Shown here piece after piece: positions 55,290 through 64,000 of a stretch of DNA of 64,000 bases; positions within the stretch are counted from its first letter, which is position 1, and each line of letters opens with the position of its first letter. Position numbers and translations under genes: made by a program. The stretch covers positions 36,294,205-36,358,204 of the forward strand of contig OX578276.1 of assembly GCA_951217055.1 (NCBI GenBank), in the 5' to 3' direction. A model generated the notes under the pieces. The model was not told where the DNA came from. It was given only the letters and a program-made list of their open reading frames with translations, and searched no databases. Source of the stretch: Gerris lacustris. Taxonomy: Eukaryota > Arthropoda > Insecta > Hemiptera > Gerridae.

Positions 55290-55301
55290 CTTAGCGTTCA
55301 T
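55290..55301 (-). CDS. Cuticular protein (RR type), exon 1 (four codons)
   Basis: ATG AAC GCT AAG followed by the donor GTAAGAAAT. A first coding exon of about four codons, splitting the signal peptide, is characteristic of insect cuticle genes, and the phase-0 junction yields MNAK-VYLIVSMMVC, a good signal peptide. This ATG was chosen because of the donor, phase and the TATA box about 125 bases upstream. Confidence 0.85.
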
Positions 55302-55397
55302 TATCCAGAAATTAAATGTTACTCTAAAACTCTGACTAAAATCGTACACAATTCCTCAACTAGATGTTCTCTTAAAGAAATTTATAAAGACAATAAA

Positions 55398-55428
55398 AAC
55401 GAAATCGACTGATTTCTCGTTTTATATA
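55398..55428 (-). promoter_or_regulatory. TATA box and probable start site of the cuticle gene
   Basis: TATATAAA on the - strand (55428-55421). With usual spacing, transcription would start near 55398. An arthropod initiator-like TCAGTC (55412-55407) also follows but is closer than usual. The resulting 5' UTR would be roughly 100 bases. Confidence 0.5.
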
Positions 55429-55429
55429 C

Positions 55430-56219
55430 ACACGATACTAATCTGTTCCTATCCTACTCCTTAGATTATTATTTCGGATTATACTTCTGGATTACAATAC
55501 AATATGTAAGTTTTTTGTTACTTTTGTATGGTTATTTTATTATTATATAATTATATGTGATACGGGCCGGTGAATCAACTGATAAGACATTTTTCATTTA
55601 AGGTAGATTTGGAAATATGATAAAGAAAAATATGTTATCAAGATGATTTTACACATGTTATATAAAGCTTAAAACATGATAACGAAAAGAAGAATAAAGT
55701 ATTCTAATAAAGCAATGCGTAAGAACTAATGTAGGAAGTGATTAAACTAAAAATTAGAAATAATTAGAGTAAATTATCCGGGTAAAGAGTTAATATTCAC
55801 CGTAATTACTCGATTGTTCTCGTTAACATGAACACAACATAATAACTTAATTTTTTTAATTTTCTCAAATTTTTTGGTGATGTGGAAAATCGAAATTTAA
55901 AATTATAATGTTACAGGAATTACTATGAAGATTTCCTTAATAAATATAGAAAATATCCACATTACAATATGTTCGAAATTATTAACATTTTTAGGGCAGT
56001 TGGTTGTAACCGACAAATATATTTCAATATGAGCAGCATTGGTATAATTACTACATTATATATACTAGTTTAAACTTAATTAATAAGTTATTCAGTTTGC
56101 CCATGGTAGAGTACTGAAGAGTAAAAGTTTGCTTATTTTGGGTTTTCGAGGAAAAATATTTTTTTATAGAAACTGCTGGTCAGAATTAAACCAATAAAAA
56201 TTATATAATTTTATGATTT
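55430..56219. other. Upstream of the cuticle gene, no gene recognised
   Basis: AT-rich; would contain the cuticle gene's regulatory DNA, but no site was recognised. Confidence 0.4.
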
Positions 56220-56400
56220 TTGTTCAGGGTGATCCATTTCTTTTGAAAAATTTTAAAAATTACCAAGAGTATTAACTTACCTTGATGGTATCATACATAT
56301 TATTTAGAAACTTGGTACAGAATTGAAAGAAAACTGAAATACGTGTAAATATTACATTTTAATTAATAATATTATATAATTGAGTAGTGTCCTGATGGCA
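56220..56400. repeat. Mariner-type repeat, partial copy
   Basis: TTTTTGTTCAGGGTGATCC, ACCAAGAGTATTAACTTACC and GTACAGAATTG match 50130-50245. The right half contains TACGTGTAAATATTAC, related to the junction sequence before the I-like LINE. Confidence 0.6.
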
Positions 56401-56559
56401 ACGACGACTCACCTCGAAATAATTTGTTATTGCTAAGCTAAGGCAACCGCATTTATTCCAATAAAAATAAATGTTTGTTTTGATTTGTTGATCTTCAAAT
56501 AAATATAATAACTTATCGAAATAGATATGTGAATAAATTAATTTACTTAAATACTTTTT

Positions 56560-57056
56560 ACTTTCTCATATAAAGAGAAAGTATTGTGATGGCGCGAAAA
56601 TTCGATTTTGAGATTTTGATGGATTTACACGTTTTGAGGTCCCCTAAGTCCAAAAAAGTGGTTTTTAAAAAATGTCTGTCTGTCTGTCGTCTGTCTGTCG
56701 TCTGTCGTCTGTCGTCTGTCGTCTGTGCAGACGCCTGGAGCCTAAACTACTGGGCCGATTTTGACGAAATTTGGCATACATGTTCAGAAAAATCATACCC
56801 CGAGGCGAAATCGAGAAATGAATTTTAGCTCTAATTTTGGGGGCGCTACCCCCCAAAAACTCTGAAAAAACCTGAAAAAAAATATTTCTCGAAAACGGTT
56901 CCGACGATTTTGATTAAAAAATTCTAAAATGTAGTCCATTTGAATACGAATCCAACGATATAAGCCGTTTTCCCGGGAAAAATCTAGTTCCTGAGAAATT
57001 AGCTTAAAACGCGGATGGAGAGAGCCCGGGTTCGATTCCCCGCCCAGGAGAAGTTA
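56560..57056 (+). repeat. Dispersed repeat C, copy 3, ending in a B box
   Basis: From ACTTTCTCATATAAAG through GATGGCGCGAAAATTCG, a CTGTCGT-type microsatellite (56672-56727), GGGCCGATTTTGACGAAATT, and GGTTCGATTCC (57029-57039) near the end. The B box suggests a tRNA-related end, but no cloverleaf forms. Confidence 0.6.
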
Positions 57057-57373
57057 TTTTTATGATAAATTTTGATGAAATGTTCAATAATATTTAAATG
57101 TACATTTGAAAACTAATAAATGGAAATACTGGGCTAAGTAATAATGAACTCATATATGAGAAAGTTTGTCTGAGTTGTCTCGGACCGATTTTTTTAAAAA
57201 TAAAATTAAGCCCATTGCCACGAACTTAACGGCTTGTTTTAAATAATAAGCTAACAAAGTTTTTTGTTCAGTATCGCAAGTAGTTATTAATTTATACCTT
57301 AATAGAAAACAACTCACCAAAACCTCAACAGTGTTGACAAAAAATTAAAGAAAAGACCATAAAAAAATTCTCT

Positions 57374-57375
<2 letters not shown>
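57057..57375. other. No recognised gene
   Basis: AT-rich sequence. Confidence 0.4.

Positions 57376-57454
<79 letters not shown>
57376..57454. repeat. TA dinucleotide microsatellite
   Basis: Nearly pure TA repeat followed by TATGTATATT. Confidence 0.95.
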
Positions 57455-57461
<7 letters not shown>

Positions 57462-58747
57462 TTTCATAAAGTCCCAGCCTGTGAAAATTTGGCGGCGCTC
57501 CACCAATGGAAATACGTGGGCTTTTTAGTGACATTAATGTGCCAACTTTGTTTGGTTCAATTCTGGGAGGCTTTTACGGCCGATGACAGGACCAGGGGTG
57601 GGGGGTACGTATGAGGTCAATGGTCAATAAGAGCTGCATTCCGGGCTTTCATGTATTATAAACAGCCACACCATAATTACAAAGTATTAAAATACACAAA
57701 TTAAATTTTAATTTTAATTTAAAACAAATTAAAATTTAATTTAATTAATATATTTGCATAGTCTACACAAGTATTAAGTGCTATGTAAAGTAAACAGAAA
57801 ATAAAATACAATTAAGAGAGAGACATTGCAATTTATTTCATAATTTTAATAATTAAAGTAAAATAAACGTTGAGCGAAAAACTTTGGTCAAATATTAAAA
57901 ATATTGCTCAAAAGTTTGTTAAATACATCCGCAGCAATTCTTTTAAATGATAATTAATCAACTGAGAACGATATTTTGACTTCGTGAACTTCATTGTGGA
58001 GTACAAAGATTCCTAGCAATATGTTGTACCAACAATTGAAATTTTACTACAAGAAGCTATATTTGTCTTGATATTATGATTGTGGCACAAGTTACTAAAA
58101 TTCAACTGTAGAAAAAATGTAAAAATAGATTAGTGCTGCATTTGCAATACCTGATACTCTTTGGCCTCTAATAACACAAATTTCTTAGCAAATTTTTTAA
58201 AAAGTAGTATTTCAGAAATTGACAATCTATCTTCAATAATATCATGAATAAATTGGTTTACAATATATGAAAATGTAGATTTCGAACTTTCCACTTTTTT
58301 ATACCTAAAAAAGATATACATTTTTGAATGGTAGCCGTACTTAATTCAAGGATCTTATAAAATACGGATTGAGCACTAGGCGCTAAAAGTGTCGCCAAGA
58401 ACTTGGAAAATCTAGTAAGATCCGAGTAGGATCGATTACCTTCCCGTATGATTGTACAATGGTTATAACTGTAGAAGATCAAGAAGAATGGGAAAATTTT
58501 TTAGAAATTCGATAAGGTTATGCTTTTTCTTCCTTGTTTGGATAATAGTCGGGAAGAAATTGGGCCTACCTATGCGCGCGCACAGTGGTACTTTGTTGTA
58601 GATTTTTTCCAAGTTCTTGGCGACACTTCTCAACCCAGGGGGTGTGCTTAGTGCTCACCCCCTGACTTAATTCAACGAAGAGCCGAATTTGCTCACCCCT
58701 GCCATAGACACTGGACATAGACCATGTGGGCAATGTGGGTACTTCGG
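57455..58747. other. No recognised gene; local inverted repeat
   Basis: AAGTGTCGCCAAGAACTTGG (58389 onward) recurs inverted at 58607-58626 with further matching flanks (GAGCACTAGG / CTTAGTGCTC). AGGGGGTG...CACCCCCT forms a hairpin at 58637-58664. Two overlapping - strand frames (58130-58482) lie just left of the inverted repeat; I do not recognise them. Confidence 0.5.
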
Positions 58748-59315
58748 ACAAACCCGGGTAGGCCTTGCATTAACCCAATACTGGATTGATTCGAGACAAC
58801 CAAACCCTTCACACATGAGTGAAGTGTGGGTCGGTATACCATGTCTTCACAACTCTGGTATTATCGATCATGTTTCTCTTTTACGAACAAACCCGGGTAG
58901 GACTTGCATTAACCCAATACTGGATTGATTCGAGACAACCAAACCCTTCACACATCAGTGAAGTGTGGGTCGGTATACCATGTCTTCACAACTCTGGTAT
59001 TATCGATCATGTTTCTCTTTTACGAACAAACCCGGGTAGGCCTTGCATTAACCCAATACTGGATTGATTCGAAACAACCAAACCCTTCACACATCAGTGA
59101 AGTGTGGGTCGGTATACCATGTCTTCACAACTCTGGTATTATCGATCATGTTTCTCTTTTACGAACAAACCCGGGTAGGACTTGCATTAACCCAATACTG
59201 GATTGATTCGAGACAACCAAACCCTTCACACATTAGTGACGTGAGGGGTATACCATGTCTTCACAACTCTGGTATTATCGATCATGTTTCTCTTTTACGA
59301 ACAAACCAGGCAGCT
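58748..59315 (+). repeat. 139-bp tandem satellite, four units
   Basis: ACAAACCCGGGTAGG starts units at 58748, 58887, 59026 and 59165; the fourth unit is three bases shorter, and a partial fifth begins at 59301. Units are nearly identical. Each has TTCACACAT-AGTGAA, which can pair, and TATTATCGATCATG. Because 139 is not a multiple of three, each unit puts the same sequence in a different frame, and the open frames here are by-products. Confidence 0.95.
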
Positions 59316-60880
59316 TAATAAAGCTTTCCATTGGTGTACCTACACTTACATCATATAAAAGAAAACTAAATATATAGTTTGACCGGACTATTGGGTAAAG
59401 AGTAAAATCTTTTTTCCTAGCAGAAACAATATCAGTGAATGATAACCCATATACCTAAAATTGCAACAATAATATTGTTCGGGTTGACAATGTAAGAAAT
59501 ATCTTAATAGCTCTCTCTCTCTAGAGGATATTTTAATGTTAAACATAAACTATAAACTAGGAAAAGGGGAAATCTGTGGCTAATTCCATATATATTCGCT
59601 ACAACTAACCTACAGCATTCAAAAATTGAAACAAGGCCATACTTAGAATCTTGTTGAATTCCCTTGCTTCGCTACGAAGTGTTATCTTTAATTTATTAGG
59701 TTAATTATAAAGTACTTTCAAGAAACATTAATATTCTTTTGCTAAGAATATTTAGTTGCACCCTATGTATTTCAAATGCTCTCTATATATTTAAATCCAT
59801 CCTACATCAAAAATATAATTTGCAAAAATCCCTAGTTCATCACTGAAAATATTTTTTTTTATATTCACTTTCCAAGAAGAGCAGAGGTTTTGCCTTCCAG
59901 TTGGTAAACCCCATCCCTCAGTGACAGCTTCTTTGGGTTGAAATTGTAAATATTATTTACTAATAAGTGCTTACATCCTAAAGAGCCCCTTTTCAAGTAT
60001 TGATTTCCTTCAGAATATCAGTCTGGACTTAAGTCCCCTTCCATTGTTTACTTGGCCTCTACATTTTTAGTTTTATTGTGGGTTGTTGGAGGTTTGTAAA
60101 ACAGAACAGGTTTATACTTTCGTCTGTGTATAAAATTGGCTATATTTCGCCTCTCTCTTGAGTCATAGACTGTCTGAAAACATCATTTTAACTTTACATA
60201 AGTTTAATTAGTTAGTAAGATTATGTTACCCTTATATAAAGATAAGATTGTGTTTAAACTTATATAAAGTTTAAATTATGTTTTCAGTCACGTCTATGCC
60301 TCGTAGAGTTTTATACACTAACGAATAAATTATAAACTTGTTTAGTTTTACAACCCTTCAACGACCCACACTAAAACTGCGAATCAACTATAAAGGGGAC
60401 AAATAAAAATAAAATAATCTATATTCCCTCTTTTTGTAGTCATCGATTTTGTTATATAAATCTTGCCAATGAAGTTATTCTATTTCAGCGTTTCAAATAA
60501 GTAGTTATATTTATTATGTCAGTAAGAGGTGGTTTTTCATATATGTATATGGTCACCAAGTTTAAACAAAAAGGCCGTAAACACTGTTGTTAGATTGTTC
60601 TTTTAAGTTCTCCATGCCTTAAAAGGAAAGTAAATTCAAAATGTTAGCGTGGATTTTTTATGTTAGTTTGTTGTGGATTTGTTATGTTAGTTAGGATTTT
60701 TTTAGGAACTTATGTATCATCTTAAAGGTCCTCTCAGTAGAACACTAGAAGCTAAATACTGCGAAATGTTTGTGCCGAAAGGTTACAATCTATTCACTAT
60801 GTTTTTATTCATTCTTAACACTGTTTTGACTAAAAGGGATATAATCAATCTTACAGTGGCGCATCCCATCCAGCGGTTAT
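59316..60880. other. No recognised gene
   Basis: AT-rich; near 60128 AAATTGGCTATATTTCGCC recalls a similar string near 44120. No frames with known motifs. Confidence 0.4.
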
Positions 60881-60955
60881 CTCTGGGGGTGGGGGGGGGG
60901 GCACATTCTCAGTCAGTTTACACAGGTGGAAAGGAGGGGGGGGGGGTATTTGAAG
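60881..60955. repeat. Two G-rich runs
   Basis: A run of G (GGGGGTGGGGGGGGGGGG, about 60884-60901) and another of 13 G (60936-60948) lie 35 bases apart. They could form quadruplex DNA. They fall in a 102-codon frame with no recognisable protein. Confidence 0.7.
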
Positions 60956-61527
60956 TGGTAACAAGAAGAGGGGACAGGAAGCTACTTATTCATTTCTCAA
61001 GACTTGGAAATGATCAGTAACAGGGGAGTCAAATATTAATTCTTTTAATTTGTACAGCCAAAAACTCGCGAAACAGAAGTATTTACAGCCATGAACCTAA
61101 ATTAAAGGAATCATTCGGGAAAATAATGCATTTTTCTTAAAACTATTTTGAACTTTACTTGGCTAAAACTTATAATAAGGAATACAAAAGAGATTGTTCT
61201 TTGTTAGAATAAAGTATTTTGATATTTTACTTTAGCTGAATAAGCTTCAACATTCAATAGGACTTATAATTTATTATATTTCTTTAACAAAAATACTACT
61301 CATTACCTTTAAAATACACTACTTATTATACCTCTGAGTATAAAATTAATGTTGATTTAATCACATAAATATTTGAAATCAACAAAGCAGCTGACTTAAA
61401 TTTCATGGAAGCTGCATTAATGCCTTTTGGCCTTTTGCTTTTGTTGCATTTTACAATAGAGGAGAAACAAGTCCTATTTCGTACGGTTGTAAATATATTT
61501 AATTTCCTACGTATTTTACTTTTACGC

Positions 61528-61529
<2 letters not shown>
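60956..61529. other. No recognised gene
   Basis: AT-rich sequence. Confidence 0.4.

Positions 61530-61574
<45 letters not shown>
61530..61574. repeat. TA microsatellite
   Basis: Pure TA repeat. Confidence 0.95.
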
Positions 61575-61579
<5 letters not shown>

Positions 61580-62120
61580 AAGGGTACCACCTTAGATTGA
61601 ATAATACTGTAGATTGAAGTTATGGAAAAGTTAAATATCAATAAAATTAATATCCTTAATGTTTCGAATTTGTTCACGTCGTTATGTCGTTCAAACTTGG
61701 TTTTATATGGTTATTAATATTTCATATCTGTTAGTACATCTATCATAAATGATATTATTACAGGAAGTATTAAAAATACATTCATTATTTACAATAATTT
61801 CCTTCCGAGCTAACCGAAGGAATATAGTGCCTAATAACTCTTGATTTATGATAAAATAATCCCCTACGTAAACCTATCCGTGAATAATCTTAATTTTTAT
61901 TCCTTTCCAACTTCACTCTCTCACATAGACTTTACGAGTTTATTTTGACTCACGATGATGGCATAAAGCCGAAACCGGTCCAGTGATCCTCAGATCAAGA
62001 AAGTATCGAGTCGCAAGGAAAAAACAACGATTAAAGTTATTACTTAGAATTATTAGCAGCGTAAAGAAACTAATCTAGTACTGTCATTTTCAAATTATTT
62101 ATCCCAAAAATAAATAAATA
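61575..62120. other. No recognised gene
   Basis: Contains GATGATGGCATAAAGCCGAA with ACCGGT at about 61955-61980, a motif often seen in arthropod dispersed repeats. Confidence 0.4.
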
Positions 62121-62125
62121 AATAA

Positions 62126-62220
<95 letters not shown>
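62121..62220. repeat. AAAT and TA microsatellites
   Basis: A few AAAT units lead into a long pure TA repeat ending at 62220. Confidence 0.95.
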
Positions 62221-62221
<1 letters not shown>

Positions 62222-62233
62222 TTCTTTTTACAG

Positions 62234-62540
62234 GGAAAGCATTGCAAATCAGCATTACCCTTTGGAAGGATTAGCAATGTTACCGTGTGAGCTTGTGTAC
62301 CCATTTATCCATGGCTTCATAAAACGAAGCATGTATCCTCGTGGAATGTTGTTTAAGTTCACTTCATTCGTAAGGTAATTTCCTGGATACGGTAGTGAAA
62401 TCGAGGGTGGAAAGTTTTTTTCTTGAAAGGCTTGAACCGGAAAATCACCGTCAAAAGGAACCTATTCAAATGGCATTTTACTCGCTTGCAGTTTATGAAG
62501 AGATTACAGCGCCACTTTATCATCTCGGCATACAAGTAAA
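62234..62540 (+). other. Unrecognised exon-like block
   Basis: A strong acceptor (CTTCTTTTTACAG) at 62233 leads into an open frame with protein-like composition: NQHYPLEGLAMLPCELVYPF, then IHGFIKRSMYPRGMLFKFTS, up to a donor AAG|GTAATT after 62374. In the next frame, from 62374, a second open stretch continues (FLERLEPENHRQKEP, MAFYSLAVYEEITAPLYHLG) to a possible donor GTAAAA at about 62540. The two stretches are too close to be separate exons, so either the first is a 141-base exon and the rest is chance, or this is a single exon with a frameshift. I do not recognise the protein. Confidence 0.3.
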
Positions 62541-62652
62541 AATGATAATCGTTTATATTTTTCAACATTCAAAAAAGTATAAAGAAAAGTGCATTTTCAA
62601 ATGTATAGAAGGATCAAATAGAACTTAAATGATAAGTTATGCGGGAAGTATA

Positions 62653-63715
62653 ATAGTACATTACGCGACTAGCGCAAGTAGCATTTTGCATGCGAGTGTG
62701 GAGTTTGCACCCGAGTGACAGCGAGGGTAGTAAAACCACACGAGCAATGCAAAATGCCGTTTTCGCACGAGTTGCGTACCGTACTTTATCTACGAGTGTT
62801 AGATTTAAATAATAAATACAGATAATTTCAAGATAAAAAGAACTTTTTATATACTACGTTTTTAAATTTTCTGTTGAATCGTATGTAATGTTGATAATAT
62901 AATTGTTATTGTTATATAATATATAATGTTAGTGAAAAAAAAAAAATAGTTCCGAATCTATTTACTTCACATAAATGACAACCATCTAGAGAGCTGATCT
63001 TAAACCTATAAAAGGATAAATCTTTGTACAACGGATCTCCCCAACACCAAATCAAAAGCGTGCCATCGATATATTTGAAATAGTATAATTGATAAATAAT
63101 ATAATCGATATTTTCTGTTTTGCTGTCATTCAATGTTTATCTATCACAAATTTGAGACCCGTCAAAATGAAGATTGCGTAAGTATGGGATATGGCAAAAC
63201 AAATAAAATAACTTGCGGATTTTTTCCGAACTAACTTTCCGTACAGCAAAATTTGCTGAAAACCAATTAAATTCTGTTGAAAGATGGCTAAAAGTTTTAA
63301 AATAATGCATTGTCTTGTGTAAAAAATAAACTTCCTGTATGCAAGATCGTACTTCTCTTTTGATAAAGATGACATTAATTCATTAGTTGTATTTTGTGCG
63401 AATTAATTATTTCGGGAGCCGTATTATTCTCCTCATAATCATTTAAATCACTCATAGATTTTCACAAAAAAACTCGATATTAACAGTTACTTTAATTAAA
63501 CAAACAGCAAATTAGTTTTGATAAATGTAAACAAACTCGCTAATCGTGCGTAAAGGGGAAGAATTCTCCTTTTTTACCACCCTAGGGCAGTAAAAAAGAG
63601 GAATTCTTCAGAACTATGAGACGCGCATGCGCAATGAATATAAGTACGTAAAGAATCACTTTCTACGCATCTAAACAGAGATACAATGTTTATATTTTGT
63701 AACAATCGTAGATAA
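62653..63715 (-). repeat. Palindromic repeat E, copy 3, with repeat F inside
   Basis: E runs 62653-62825 and resumes about 63319-63715. Between them lies repeat F copy 3 (62826-63318), which lacks its right end. Compared with copy 2 the E sequence is interrupted between AATAAATACAG and AAAAAATAAAC. The central palindrome (63558-63609) has centre CCCTAGGG. Confidence 0.75.
62826..63318 (+). repeat. Dispersed repeat F, copy 3 (3'-truncated)
   Basis: It begins AAGATAAAAAGAACTTTT, contains CTAGAGAGCTGATCTTAAAC, and stops after GCATTGTC, where copies 1 and 2 continue for about 130 bases. Confidence 0.7.
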
Positions 63716-64000
63716 ACATGCACGTCGTAGATTACGTGCACTATTTTCCTTGAGCTACCGAAGGTACCTATCTAACAAGTTTTGATTAAAAATATATTTA
63801 AAGAGCGTTCAACAGGTGACTTTTTGTTTTCGATTTACAAAAAAAATCAACTTTCAATGTCGTTTTCGAGAAATATTTGTTTTCTCGGGGAATAAAATAT
63901 ATGGGCTTGCCAGTGGTTGAGGTGGGTTCCACCAACATAAAAATATTGTATCTAGTAAAAAGGATTTAGTTTTAGAATGAAAGAAAAGTGTTTTCCCCAA
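63716..64000. other. No recognised gene
   Basis: AT-rich sequence to the end of the window. Confidence 0.4.

Noticed and set aside
58748..59315. CRISPR-like array
   Set aside because: Units are uniform 139-mers with no distinct repeat/spacer structure, and the genome is eukaryotic.
58689..59318. Four overlapping open frames of 79-93 codons
   Set aside because: They are the same 139-base unit read in shifting frames; repeat period, not coding constraint, keeps them open.
60712..61020. 102-codon frame
   Set aside because: Its middle is a translation of G runs (poly-Gly); nothing else supports it.
61405..61617. Frames with Ile-Tyr runs (also 62070-62304)
   Set aside because: They are translations of TA microsatellites.
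61955..61985. Motif GATGATGGCATAAAGCCGAA with ACCGGT as a new element end
   Set aside because: Recalls common arthropod dispersed repeats, but only one copy is here and no boundaries could be set.

Overview
The window is nuclear DNA of an arthropod, almost certainly an insect. It is AT-rich, has spliced genes with GT/AG introns, and carries an odorant receptor (7tm_6) and a cuticular protein of the Rebers-Riddiford type, both of which point to insects. I cannot fix the order or species from sequence alone. Only two host genes are clearly supported. The first is the last three coding exons of an odorant receptor on the + strand (12568-15264). The second is a complete three-exon RR-type cuticular protein on the - strand (55301 down to 48342), with a TATA box upstream and a poly(A) signal downstream.

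The rest is a deeply nested transposon landscape. From the left: a BEL/Pao 3' remnant (1023-1775); a decayed Ty3/gypsy integrase (2870-3239) split by a short hAT element with a perfect 8-bp target duplication (3248-3891); and a nearly intact, about 7.3-kb non-LTR retrotransposon of the RNase H-bearing I-like group (4725-11984), inserted inside a mariner-type repeat. That retrotransposon has degenerate 5' UTR monomers, ORF1 joined to ORF2 as TAA-ATG, one frameshift in ORF2, and a 3' UTR with five tandem units that each fold as a three-way junction. Then come the receptor exons with a Jockey fragment and a Helitron end in the last intron, a reverse-strand CR1/L2-like element that has lost its RT active site (15553-18945), and a decayed autonomous Helitron on the - strand (20707-26363) interrupted by a second hAT element.

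The middle (26.4-48.3 kb) is a mosaic of dispersed repeats. It includes a 2.39-kb element with long inverted repeats that encloses the wreck of a conserved protein of unknown function (28468-30857). An uninterrupted copy of its insertion site lies at 31473-31560. There is also a 4.2-kb long-TIR element (40822-45064) that contains a MULE derivative with fivefold subterminal repeats, several foldback elements, tRNA-type SINE heads, and 5S rRNA-like fragments.

The right part (48.3-64 kb) holds the cuticle gene, whose second intron is filled by a mariner-type element, a Helitron-like composite and other insertions. It also holds a 139-bp tandem satellite, long TA microsatellites, an unrecognised exon-like block (62234-62540), and a third copy of a palindromic repeat with another repeat nested in it. 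No rRNA or tRNA gene, CRISPR array or prokaryotic feature is present. Apart from the two host genes, nothing suggests genes working together; the layout records successive insertions. Family assignments rest on motif recognition by eye, without database searches.
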